From CAYRRR01 sp964426755 (GTDB lineage Bacteria; Patescibacteriota; Saccharimonadia; Saccharimonadales; JAGQNJ01), in assembly GCA_964426755.1 (NCBI GenBank), contig CAYRRR010000002.1, positions 4,779-68,778 on the forward strand: a DNA stretch of 64,000 nucleotides, read 5' to 3'. A program made the translations under genes and the position numbers. Under the pieces are notes generated by a model. It saw only the letters and a list, made by a program, of their open reading frames with translations. It had not been told where the DNA came from and made no database searches. Position 1 is the first letter of the stretch; the number at the start of each line of letters is the position of its first letter. Positions 55,830 to 63,843 of this stretch are shown here, piece after piece.

Positions 55830-57029
55830 TTAAGTTCTTATTAGTGTAACAAGTTCGCGCCCGACAATTTGACCTTCTCTGTGATAGATAAGTTCATCGT
55901 TTGATGCGTGAACAAAACTCATACGAGTATACCCCATATCTGTTAGTCGGTCAAGTACGGGCAAATGTTTAATGCCGTTTCTGGTGTGCCAGGCCGGTAC
56001 CGCAATGCACATGCGAAAACCAGATACTGTTTGGCGAGCAACGTTTTGTAGAAATTTTTTATGAATGGTGTCGACATCTTGAATAACTTCACGTAATTTG
56101 TCAGGATGAGGCTCTGTAGAGAAGGGCCTGCCAAGATATGTTTCGGCGGCAACGCAGAGTTTGGTTAAGCTATTTTGGGTTAGATCGGAAATAATTATAT
56201 CGGTGGCGTCGTTAGCGGAAAGCTCTTTGAGATTTTCATAATGTAAATCATACAGGGGTTGTTGTATTAACCAATCTAAATTTTTCTTAGTATATTGAAC
56301 CATACGAAGATCTATATCTGAGCCGATAACTTGAAGACCCATCAAGAGCGCTTCTTGAAGTATGACACCCGTTCCACAAAAAGGGTCGAGCACTATTCCA
56401 TCGTTTAGTGGATTAGATAAGTTGATGATAATCTGAGCGAGTTTTGGTGGTAGCATACCCACGCGGGCATCACGAGCAGGGCGGGCCTGGTCACGAGCGG
56501 CATAGGCATCGATATCTTGCACTTGCACCGTTTGTGCCAGTATGGTTTTGTTGCCGTTTTTTATGCACAAAAGCTCCATGCCAAGTTCGGCAGTTAGTTT
56601 GTTTCGTAACACTTGGGCACTATTAAGCTCGCTGGCTTCGTTGGGTATGACTCGCATTGTGCGCCCAACTTCACGCGCTGCTTTTTTTACTTTGAGGCCG
56701 GTGGCATTAATTGCTTTCGGCGAAACGCTAAGTCCATACGTGCTTATGCCAAACTTAGCTTTGCCTTCAGGCAAATGTTTTAAATGTTTGGGCACGTTTT
56801 GGGTCAAGTAATTTTCAAGGGTTTTCCAGTCGGTGTAGGGGAGTTCGGTCAATGTTTTAGCAAGTTTGAGGGTGCCACCCAACCGTGTAAATGGGATATC
56901 ATCGGGGTGTTTATTTAAAAACGCTGCAGAATCACTAATTGGCTTTACGGCTTGGGCGCCGAATAAGCTCTCGAGTTCAGCTAAACTCAATCCCTTTTGT
57001 CGGCCTAAAATACAAATACTCTCAAACAT
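55830..57029 (-). CDS. Trm11/TrmG10-like RNA methyltransferase
   Basis: 399 residues from the ATG at 57029. The N-terminal half is the THUMP-like RNA-binding region. 'ARDQARPARDARVGMLPPKLAQIIINLS' and 'LDPFCGTGVILQEALLMGLQVIGSDID' (SAM motif I) are typical of the m2G methyltransferases of the Trm11 type. Motif IV, expected as (D/N)PP(Y/F), reads 'IISDLTQNS', so the catalytic loop is altered. The function may be tRNA m2G methylation, or the activity may be changed or lost. It shares its promoter region with the divergent gene. Confidence 0.8.
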   Translation of the reverse strand: MFESICILGRQKGLSLAELESLFGAQAVKPISDSAAFLNKHPDDIPFTRLGGTLKLAKTLTELPYTDWKTLENYLTQNVPKHLKHLPEGKAKFGISTYGLSVSPKAINATGLKVKKAAREVGRTMRVIPNEASELNSAQVLRNKLTAELGMELLCIKNGNKTILAQTVQVQDIDAYAARDQARPARDARVGMLPPKLAQIIINLSNPLNDGIVLDPFCGTGVILQEALLMGLQVIGSDIDLRMVQYTKKNLDWLIQQPLYDLHYENLKELSANDATDIIISDLTQNSLTKLCVAAETYLGRPFSTEPHPDKLREVIQDVDTIHKKFLQNVARQTVSGFRMCIAVPAWHTRNGIKHLPVLDRLTDMGYTRMSFVHASNDELIYHREGQIVGRELVTLIRT

Positions 57030-57038
57030 TCTACATAC

Positions 57039-57046
57039 AGTATAAT
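57039..57046. promoter_or_regulatory. Overlapping divergent -10 boxes
   Basis: AGTATAAT reads TATAAT on the plus strand (57041-57046) and TATACT on the minus strand (57044-57039). The starts are 5 nt (ATG 57052) or 11 nt (ATG 57058) downstream on the plus strand and 9 nt on the minus strand (57029). Polymerase cannot occupy both at once. Confidence 0.6.
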
Positions 57047-57051
57047 AGTTT

Positions 57052-58101
57052 ATGTCTATGGCGGAAGAGAAAAAACGAGCACGACTATGGAAAATAGTTA
57101 TTAATGTCATTACATTACTTGCACTAGGTATGCTTGTTTACTTAGTGAGACACGAGGTCTACGAAACACTACAGCGTATTGATGACGTATATTGGGGTGT
57201 CTTGCTGGTGATAATTCCTGTCCAAGCACTCAATTTTTATTCGTACACTTTGATGTATGAGGATTTATTAAACTTTTTAAAGGCGCGCATTTCACGCGGA
57301 AAGCTGTATCGAATTACATTAGAGCTAAATTTTGTAAATCATGTATTTCCGAGCGGAGGAGTATCAGGGTTTTCATACTTTAGTTTGCGTTTGCGTCCAT
57401 TGGGCGTTACGACCGGTAAGTCTACGCTCATACAGATGATGCGTTTTATCCTTATTTTTGTATCTTTTCAGCTTGTGTTAGGTCTCGGTCTTATATTATT
57501 GGGGTTCTCTGGGGCAGTAAATAATTTTGTACTCCTTATTGCTGGCTCGCTTGCCACATTGCTGGTGGTTGGAACATTTACGCTAGCTTATATTATTGGT
57601 AGCAAACGACGAATCAATAACTTCTTTACAGCCATTACAAAATTGTTTAATAAGGTGATTAATCTCTTTCGCCCAAGTCATCCTGAGACGATTAGTATTG
57701 AGCGTGCTCAAAAAGCTTTTACAGAGCTCCATGAAAACTACACATTCATAAAAAGAGATCTTGGTGTGCTGCGCAAACCGCTGCTTCACGCGCTCGTTGC
57801 GAACGTAACTGAAATACTAACACTGTACATTGTCTTTGTAGCGTTTGGTTTTTGGGTTAATCCGGGCGCCGTAATTTTAGCGTATGCAGTCGCGAACTTT
57901 GCGGGCTTGATTTCTGTATTGCCGGGAGGGGTAGGGGTATATGAAGCTCTAATGACCGCCGTGCTGGCAACTGCAGGAGTGCCGCCAGGCATAAGCGTAC
58001 CGGTAGTTATTATGTACCGAGTTATCAATACTGTGCTGCAGCTTCCTATCGGATACGTACTTTACCACAAGGCAGTCCTAGATAACGATATTAAGCTATG
58101 A
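57052..58101 (+). CDS. Flippase-like / lysylphosphatidylglycerol synthase TM-region family membrane protein (UPF0104)
   Basis: 349 residues, about eight hydrophobic helices. The family pattern is 'LNFVNHVFPSGGVSGFSYFSLRLRPLGV' and 'AVANFAGLISVLPGGVGVYEALMTAVL'. Relatives include the N-terminal half of MprF and YbhN, some acting as lipid flippases. The synthase domain is missing. ATG 57052 or 57058 may be the start. It ends in ATGA with xseA. Confidence 0.85.
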   Translation: MSMAEEKKRARLWKIVINVITLLALGMLVYLVRHEVYETLQRIDDVYWGVLLVIIPVQALNFYSYTLMYEDLLNFLKARISRGKLYRITLELNFVNHVFPSGGVSGFSYFSLRLRPLGVTTGKSTLIQMMRFILIFVSFQLVLGLGLILLGFSGAVNNFVLLIAGSLATLLVVGTFTLAYIIGSKRRINNFFTAITKLFNKVINLFRPSHPETISIERAQKAFTELHENYTFIKRDLGVLRKPLLHALVANVTEILTLYIVFVAFGFWVNPGAVILAYAVANFAGLISVLPGGVGVYEALMTAVLATAGVPPGISVPVVIMYRVINTVLQLPIGYVLYHKAVLDNDIKL

Positions 58102-59207
58102 AAAGCGAGCCCGTATACTCTGTAAGTGACTTCGTGGCTGTATTTAATCAGGTTGTTGATGTTGCGTTCGGATCAATTACTATAACGGGTGAATTAGCTC
58201 AATTTAGGGTTAGTAAAAATCGTTGGGTATACTTTGATTTAATTGATGAATACGCCAGTGTGCGTTTTTTTGGAACCGTTTACACATTACCCGGACCACT
58301 TCAGGACGGGATGACATTAGTGGTTAGAGGGATACCGCAGCTACATCCACGGTTTGGATTTAGTATAACCATACAATCTATCCAGCTTAAAGGCGAAGGA
58401 ACAATTAAAAAAGCTTCTGATTTATTGGAAGCACAGTTAGAAAAAGAAGGTTTATTTGCAGAAGAACGAAAACGGCCGCTACCATATCCACCTCAATCAA
58501 TCGGACTTATTACATCAAGAGAATCAGCTGCATATGCCGATTTTATAAAGATTATAAATGCACGCTGGGGAGGCTTGGATATCCAGCTTTATGATATTCA
58601 AGTGCAAGGTGAGCAAGCACCGTCGCAAATCATAAAAGGAATCAGCTACTTTAATGCTCATGCTGCACCGCCGGATGTTTTGGTGATTACGCGAGGTGGC
58701 GGTAGCGCCGAAGATTTGCAGGCCTTTAGTACTGAAGGCGTAACAAGGGCTATTGCGGCCAGCCGTATACCTACACTTGTTGCTGTTGGACATGAGATTG
58801 ATATAACGCTTGCCGAGCGAGCTGCTGACAAACGGGCAAGCACTCCAAGTAACGCTGCAGAGCTGCTTACCCCCGATAAAAGGCATCAGCAAACGTTACT
58901 TGAGCAATCTTCGAAACAAATGTACCATTTTGCTTTGCAGGCAACCCACAACGAAAAACGAGCTCTTAAACAGTTGGGAGAAACACTTTCTAAAATGGTA
59001 GAGCATAATATGCAATGGTCACGCCAGAGGTTAGAAGTAAACCGAAAAACTATCGCGCTACTTAACCCACAAGAAATATTAAAGCGAGGCTTCGTAATTG
59101 TGAGTCAGCGTAAAAACGTAATTAATCGAGCGGCAGATTTAAATACAGAAGAAGCCTTTATGCTACGTTTTTATGACAAAGAGCTTACAATAAAACCAAC
59201 AGACTAG
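58098..59207 (+). CDS. xseA: Exodeoxyribonuclease VII large subunit
   Basis: 369 residues, shorter than the about 450 of E. coli. An N-terminal OB fold ('ITITGELAQFRVSKNRWVYFDLIDEYASVRFFGTV') binds DNA. The catalytic domain has 'PQSIGLITSRESAAYADF', 'LVITRGGGSAEDLQAF' and 'VAVGHEIDITLAERAADKRASTPSNAAE'. A short coiled coil follows that would hold XseB. It overlaps the previous gene in ATGA. Confidence 0.94.
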   Translation: MKSEPVYSVSDFVAVFNQVVDVAFGSITITGELAQFRVSKNRWVYFDLIDEYASVRFFGTVYTLPGPLQDGMTLVVRGIPQLHPRFGFSITIQSIQLKGEGTIKKASDLLEAQLEKEGLFAEERKRPLPYPPQSIGLITSRESAAYADFIKIINARWGGLDIQLYDIQVQGEQAPSQIIKGISYFNAHAAPPDVLVITRGGGSAEDLQAFSTEGVTRAIAASRIPTLVAVGHEIDITLAERAADKRASTPSNAAELLTPDKRHQQTLLEQSSKQMYHFALQATHNEKRALKQLGETLSKMVEHNMQWSRQRLEVNRKTIALLNPQEILKRGFVIVSQRKNVINRAADLNTEEAFMLRFYDKELTIKPTD

Positions 59208-59219
59208 AGAGGAGAATTA

Positions 59220-59405
59220 ATGAGCACATATCAAGAACTAGCCGACCAGTTAACGATAATAATGGATAAGTTACAAAGCGGAGAGCTTACGCTTGATGAA
59301 ACTATCGAAGTATATAATGACGCCGCAGAAATTATTAAAAAAATGGAAAAGCAACTACTGGCAGCAGAAAATAAGATTAAGAAAATTAAAGACAGTCTTC
59401 AATGA
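59220..59405 (+). CDS. xseB: Exodeoxyribonuclease VII small subunit
   Basis: 61 residues, all helical: 'YQELADQLTIIMDKLQSGELTLDETIEVYNDAAEIIKKMEKQLLAAENKI', the small-subunit pattern. AGAGGAG precedes the ATG. It stands directly after xseA, as usual, and overlaps the next gene in ATGA. Confidence 0.92.
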   Translation: MSTYQELADQLTIIMDKLQSGELTLDETIEVYNDAAEIIKKMEKQLLAAENKIKKIKDSLQ

Positions 59406-59929
59406 TCGAGATAGCTTGGAATATTGCACTCATCCTTTGTGCGGTCATATTTTTGGCTTTTACATTTGTTGTGGCATTCGGGGCGCCATATTTACCAATC
59501 CTTAAAAATCGAATACCTGAAGCACTCGATTTAATTAATCTTAAGCCAGGTCAAACTTTAATTGAGCTTGGTAGTGGTGATGGTCGCGTTTTAGCTGCTG
59601 CTGCACAACGTGGTATACAAAGTATAGGGTATGAACTCAATCCGCTATTAGTTGTTTACTCTAAGCTCCGGCTTATCAAGTATCGTAAATTAACTCGAGT
59701 TGTATGGGGTAATTATTGGACCAAAAAATGGCCAGAAGCGCATGGAATATTTGTTTTTTTATTGCAGCCATATATGCAAAAACTGGGTACAAAAATTGAA
59801 CAAAATTACCCTAAAGGCATAAAGCTTGTAAGCTTCGCGTTTACACTGCCGGATGCGCAACCCGTCAAAGAGCTGAATGGTCTATACCTTTACCAGGTGG
59901 GCAAACGATTGAAAAAAAGCCAACAGTAG
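59402..59929 (+). CDS. Membrane-anchored SAM methyltransferase (FAM173-like)
   Basis: 175 residues. One N-terminal transmembrane helix ('AWNIALILCAVIFLAFTFVVAFG') is followed by a small class I methyltransferase with 'LIELGSGDGRVLAAAAQRGIQSIGYELNPLLVVYSKL'. The 'ELNP' after motif I resembles the FAM173 lysine methyltransferases of mitochondria (ATPSCKMT, ANTKMT) and their prokaryotic relatives. The substrate here is unknown; a membrane protein lysine is possible by analogy. Confidence 0.75.
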   Translation: MIEIAWNIALILCAVIFLAFTFVVAFGAPYLPILKNRIPEALDLINLKPGQTLIELGSGDGRVLAAAAQRGIQSIGYELNPLLVVYSKLRLIKYRKLTRVVWGNYWTKKWPEAHGIFVFLLQPYMQKLGTKIEQNYPKGIKLVSFAFTLPDAQPVKELNGLYLYQVGKRLKKSQQ

Positions 59930-59944
59930 GTTACCATTAGCGTT

Positions 59945-60622
59945 ATGAATAAGCTGCAAAAGCTTGGCGCCAATGATCGTGGCTCAATTAACACGCTTTT
60001 AATACCACTCATTATTACAATCATTCTTCTCATTGCGACAGCCAGCTTTGCAGTTTGGGCTTTCATGGAGCGTGCCGATTATAAAAATAATGTCGAAGGC
60101 AAGGTTAAGACTGCGGTTGGCGTAGCTATAAAAGAAACCGAAACCAGAAAAGATAATGAGTTTCAGGAACGTGAAAAACAGCCGTTAACTAATTATCAGG
60201 GACCTTCAGCCTTCGGTAGCGTACTTATTAAATACCCTAAGAGCTGGAGCGCATATGTCGATGAAAGCGGCAGAAGCAGCTCACCGGTTGATGGTTATTT
60301 TCATCCTACAACTGTTCCCGGTATACAGTCAGGCACTGCATATGCTTTGCGCCTACAGGTTGTGGAGCGCTCATTCTCAGATGAGGTCAAAAGTTTTGAT
60401 AATGCGGTCAAACAAGGCAAGGTTCGTTCTCAAGCTTACGCTCCCGTAAACGTCAAAAATGTTGTGGGCGTGCGCATAGAGGGTGAAATTATACCCAAAC
60501 AGCAGGGCATAATGGTATTACTGCCGCTTAGAGATAAGACAGTAAAGATTTACACTCAATCAAATCAATTTTTTAACGACTTTAATACAAATATTTTGCC
60601 AAACTTCTCATTTACGCCGTAG
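59945..60622 (+). CDS. Hypothetical single-pass membrane protein
   Basis: 225 residues. A basic N terminus, one transmembrane helix ('LLIPLIITIILLIATASFAVWAF'), a charged linker, and an extracytoplasmic domain rich in beta strands ('FGSVLIKYPKSWSAYVDESG' to the end). I recognise no catalytic motif; the fold might be of the PsbP/lipoprotein sort, but this is weak. It stands between the methyltransferase and the kinase-like gene. Confidence 0.65.
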   Translation: MNKLQKLGANDRGSINTLLIPLIITIILLIATASFAVWAFMERADYKNNVEGKVKTAVGVAIKETETRKDNEFQEREKQPLTNYQGPSAFGSVLIKYPKSWSAYVDESGRSSSPVDGYFHPTTVPGIQSGTAYALRLQVVERSFSDEVKSFDNAVKQGKVRSQAYAPVNVKNVVGVRIEGEIIPKQQGIMVLLPLRDKTVKIYTQSNQFFNDFNTNILPNFSFTP

Positions 60623-60663
60623 CTGTACGCTGCTATCATTAAAGTGATTAAAAGCGAGGGTTA

Positions 60664-61386
60664 ATGGTGCAAAATAGCGGCAACAACAGCCATCCTATTG
60701 AGCGAGCTGGTGGTTTGCGTAATGTAGCGGAAGACATAAAGCTACCCTTAATGCGTATTGTGACCCATATTCAATTAGCCAGCTCACAAGCAGCGCATCC
60801 AGATAGTGATTACATTGAGACAACTGCCGTTGGCGCATTAAAATTACTTGATAGCTATATTTTAAGCACTCAAATTTATACTGGTCAGCAACAATTACAA
60901 CTAGAGCCTGTATCGATTTCGGCTACTTTGTACGATACAGTGCAGTATCTAACTAAAATAGCTGGGCTGTACAACTGCAAGCTGGAGGTGATAGTTCCAT
61001 CAAAACTTGGCTTAGCCATGGCCAGCCCGGTAGCTTTGCAGGCGGCATTAATTGGCCTAGGCTATAGTTTTTTAAATACGGTACAACAAGAGTCTCAGCA
61101 TAATAGTACGATCCTTTTTTCAGCTAAACGTACCAGAGAGGGCATCGAGGCGGGGATTTTTAGTCCTGATTTTCAGCTGTCATCTCAGGAGCTTCGCCTG
61201 GCACGGAATTTAACAGATGCAGCTCGGCATCCACTAACGAGTCTTAAGCCTGGTAGTAGCGCCGGGATAATAATTGCCGACCGGCTTTTTCAAGCCATGG
61301 AGAGCGAAATGCAGGTTGTGCGCAGAAGCAATCGCACGGGTCTCGTAGCAAATTTACTGCCCAGTCGTCAGCTTGCGTTACTATAG
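60664..61386 (+). CDS. Degenerate histidine-kinase-like protein
   Basis: 240 residues. 'RNVAEDIKLPLMRIVTHIQLASSQ' aligns with the HisKA phosphoacceptor helix ('NVSHELRTPL'), but the His is replaced by Glu (E23). The C-terminal half resembles a HATPase_c fold without a clear N box. 'KPGSSAGIIIADRLFQAMESEMQV' is a remnant of the G2 region. No transmembrane segment or sensor domain. It therefore cannot autophosphorylate on the usual His. It is 4 nt upstream of a receiver with a matching defect. Confidence 0.72.
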   Translation: MVQNSGNNSHPIERAGGLRNVAEDIKLPLMRIVTHIQLASSQAAHPDSDYIETTAVGALKLLDSYILSTQIYTGQQQLQLEPVSISATLYDTVQYLTKIAGLYNCKLEVIVPSKLGLAMASPVALQAALIGLGYSFLNTVQQESQHNSTILFSAKRTREGIEAGIFSPDFQLSSQELRLARNLTDAARHPLTSLKPGSSAGIIIADRLFQAMESEMQVVRRSNRTGLVANLLPSRQLALL

Positions 61387-61390
61387 AGTT

Positions 61391-61792
61391 ATGTCATCAA
61401 GTGCAGGCGGTATAGACGTGTTGGTTATTGAGCCAGACAACCAATTGGGCGAAACGTATCATCAAGCGCTTAATGGGATGGGTTTAACAGTAAGGTGCGT
61501 ACAAGATGCTCAAGGAGCGTTGGTTGAACTCGAAAAAAACAAGCCCAAGTTAATTACGTTAGAAGTTCAGTTGCCGGGCCATAACGGTGTGGAGTTGCTT
61601 CACGAGATGCGCTCGTATTCGGACTGGCAAGCGATCCCAGTTTTATTTTTAACCGTTGTGTCGGAAACAGAACTCGGTATTAATCGCACCGCTTGGCATA
61701 ATTTGAAGATAGCAGCGTATTGTTATAAGCCGCTAACGTCACTACAGCAATTAACTAAAACGATAACTGACCTTATGGAGCATGTGTCATGA
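61391..61792 (+). CDS. Receiver-like protein with Glu at the phospho-acceptor site
   Basis: 133 residues from ATG 61391. The CheY-like fold is clear ('DVLVIEPDNQLGETYHQALNGMG', 'KLITLEVQLPGHNGVELLHEM', 'IPVLFLTVV', 'AYCYKPLTS'). The phospho-acceptor Asp is Glu (E58), and the first acidic pair is 'EPD'. Such a change can mimic the phosphorylated state or mark a pseudo-receiver. The conserved Lys is kept. It ends in ATGA with recO. Confidence 0.78.
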   Translation: MSSSAGGIDVLVIEPDNQLGETYHQALNGMGLTVRCVQDAQGALVELEKNKPKLITLEVQLPGHNGVELLHEMRSYSDWQAIPVLFLTVVSETELGINRTAWHNLKIAAYCYKPLTSLQQLTKTITDLMEHVS

Positions 61793-62478
61793 CGCAAATT
61801 GTAACCAGCGGTATTATTTTAAATCGAATAAATTATGGCGAGGCCGATAAGATTATCACGGTGATAACGCCTGATCACGGCAAGGTTAGATTTATGGCAC
61901 GCGGTGTACGCAAAATCAAAAGTAAGCTTGCCGGAGGCATAGAGCTTTTTAGTGTTAGTACGGTAGTGTTTATTCCGGGTAAAAAAGATATCAGCACACT
62001 GATTTCAACGCGACTCCTCACGCATTTTAATCATATAGTTGAAGACTTGGACCGTACCATGATAGGATATGACGTCCTGAAGATGATAAACAAAGCAACC
62101 GAAGATCAATGTGATAGTGACTATTACGAGCTTTTATTGCGTGCTCTCACAAATTTAAATGATGAAGAAGTAGATGCCTTGCTTACAAAATGTGCATTTA
62201 TGGCGCGATTATTAAAAGTAATGGGACACGCACCAAATAGCGCAAAAACGCATGATGGCAAAGCTTTTTCTGTAAGCAAAACGTATAATTTTGACTACCA
62301 AGCCATGGGTTTTTATGAGCAAGAAAAGGGAAGCTTTAAAGCTAATCATATAAAAATGCTTCGATTGCTCTTAACAACCGAGCCGCATAAACTGCAACTC
62401 ATTAGTGGGCTCAATGAAGTATTACCAGGTTTAGAACAGTTGTTAAGACAAGGCCTAGGTCAGTATATTAAACTATAA
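61789..62478 (+). CDS. recO: DNA repair protein RecO
   Basis: 229 residues. The N-terminal OB fold ('TSGIILNRINYGEADKIITVITPDHGKVRFMARGVRKIKSKLAGGIELFS') is characteristic. The C-terminal helical domain follows without the zinc-binding Cys cluster of some RecO proteins. It loads RecA with RecF/RecR, which are not in this window. ATGA overlap with the receiver gene. Confidence 0.92.
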   Translation: MTQIVTSGIILNRINYGEADKIITVITPDHGKVRFMARGVRKIKSKLAGGIELFSVSTVVFIPGKKDISTLISTRLLTHFNHIVEDLDRTMIGYDVLKMINKATEDQCDSDYYELLLRALTNLNDEEVDALLTKCAFMARLLKVMGHAPNSAKTHDGKAFSVSKTYNFDYQAMGFYEQEKGSFKANHIKMLRLLLTTEPHKLQLISGLNEVLPGLEQLLRQGLGQYIKL

Positions 62479-62508
62479 CGAGACATAGAATAAAGGCTTA
62501 GGGTGGGG

Positions 62509-62514
62509 TATAAT
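62509..62514 (+). promoter_or_regulatory. -10 box of glyS
   Basis: TATAAT with 9 nt to the glyS ATG at 62524. The predicted leader is 0-3 nt. Confidence 0.55.
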
Positions 62515-62523
62515 ACGGCCAAG

Positions 62524-63843
62524 ATGAGTGACAAAAAAGTGAGCATGGAAGACATCGTTAGTCTTTGTAAGCGGCGCGGTTTTATTTATCAAGGCTCAGA
62601 AGTTTATGGCGGTTTGAGTGGTACGTGGGATTACGGCCCGCTTGGTGTGGCATTGAAAAAAAATATTATGAACCTGTGGTGGAAGATGTTCGTCGAAGAC
62701 CGTGACGATATGTACGGTGTTGACGCGGCAATTTTAATGAACCAAAAAACCTGGCAAGCCAGTGGCCATGTTGATACGTTTACCGATCCGTTAGTTGAAT
62801 GTAGTAATTGTAAGAGCCGATTCCGCGCCGACAAGTTAGACGATCCAAATAAATGCCCGTCATGCGGCAAAGAAGGCACATTTAGCGAGCCGCGCCAATT
62901 TAACATGATGTTCAAAACTAGTGTCGGTCCCGTTGAAGATGAAAGTTCAATCAGTTATCTTCGTCCCGAGACAGCACAGGGAATTTTTACAAACTACAAA
63001 AACGTTATCGATAGCTTTAGCCCGGATATGCCGTTTGGTATCGCCCAAGCAGGTAAAGCGTTTCGTAACGAGATTAGTCCGCGAGATTTTGTGTTCCGCA
63101 GTCGCGAGTTTGAGCAAATGGAGATTGAATATTTTGTGCATCCCGACAACTGGCAGCCAGTGTTTGAGCAATGGGTTAAAGATATTCACGCCTATTTAGA
63201 AGCACTTGGTCTGCCAAAAGACAGCGTGCACGAGCTTGATGTACCAGCAGATGATCTTGCACATTACAGCAAGCGTACCATTGACTTTGAGTTTGAATAT
63301 CCGCATGGTCGTGATGAGTTACTTGGCTTGGCGTACCGCACCGATTTTGACTTGCAAAACCTACAGCGTGCTTCAGGCAAAAATATGGAATACCGACCAA
63401 AAGATGGCAGCGAACCGTTTGTGCCGCATGTCATCGAACCATCATTTGGCGTTGAGCGAGCAGTCATGGCAGTACTAATCAGTGCCTATGCGGAAGACGA
63501 ACAAAACGGTGAAAAGCGCGTATATTTAAAGTTGCCCAGACATCTTGCACCAGTTAAAGTTGCCGTTTCGCCACTGTTAAAGAATAAGCCGGAGTTGATA
63601 GATAAAGCGCGTGAAGTATACACAATGCTTAAAAAAGAAGTTGGCAACGTTATGTGGGACGACAATGGCAACATTGGCAAACGCTATCGACGACAAGATG
63701 AGATCGGTACCCCATACTGCGTCGTCATTGACTTCGATACGCTAGAAGATGGCACCGTAACGATACGTGATCGCGACACAACCGACCAGCAGCGTATTGA
63801 AATTCCGAAGCTTACCGCGACTTTAAGTGATAAATCTATATGA
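62524..63843 (+). CDS. glyS: Glycyl-tRNA synthetase, homodimeric class II type
   Basis: 439 residues. 'SLCKRRGFIYQGSEVYGGLSGTWDYGPLGVALK' is the N-terminal signature. A zinc-like knuckle follows (CSNCKSRF, CPSCGKEG). Motif 2 is 'FRNEISPRDFVFRSREFEQMEIEYFV', and motif 3 is near 'VIEPSFGVERAVMAVL'. The anticodon domain closes the protein. This is the alpha2 GlyRS of archaea, eukaryotes and some bacteria, not the alpha2beta2 type. The start is ATG 62524; seven codons upstream in frame fall on the promoter. Confidence 0.95.
   Translation: MSDKKVSMEDIVSLCKRRGFIYQGSEVYGGLSGTWDYGPLGVALKKNIMNLWWKMFVEDRDDMYGVDAAILMNQKTWQASGHVDTFTDPLVECSNCKSRFRADKLDDPNKCPSCGKEGTFSEPRQFNMMFKTSVGPVEDESSISYLRPETAQGIFTNYKNVIDSFSPDMPFGIAQAGKAFRNEISPRDFVFRSREFEQMEIEYFVHPDNWQPVFEQWVKDIHAYLEALGLPKDSVHELDVPADDLAHYSKRTIDFEFEYPHGRDELLGLAYRTDFDLQNLQRASGKNMEYRPKDGSEPFVPHVIEPSFGVERAVMAVLISAYAEDEQNGEKRVYLKLPRHLAPVKVAVSPLLKNKPELIDKAREVYTMLKKEVGNVMWDDNGNIGKRYRRQDEIGTPYCVVIDFDTLEDGTVTIRDRDTTDQQRIEIPKLTATLSDKSI

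Noticed and set aside
55664..55849. 61-codon plus-strand frame between rpmA and the Trm11-like gene
   Set aside because: The region is the structured rpmA leader on the other strand; the peptide has no family features.
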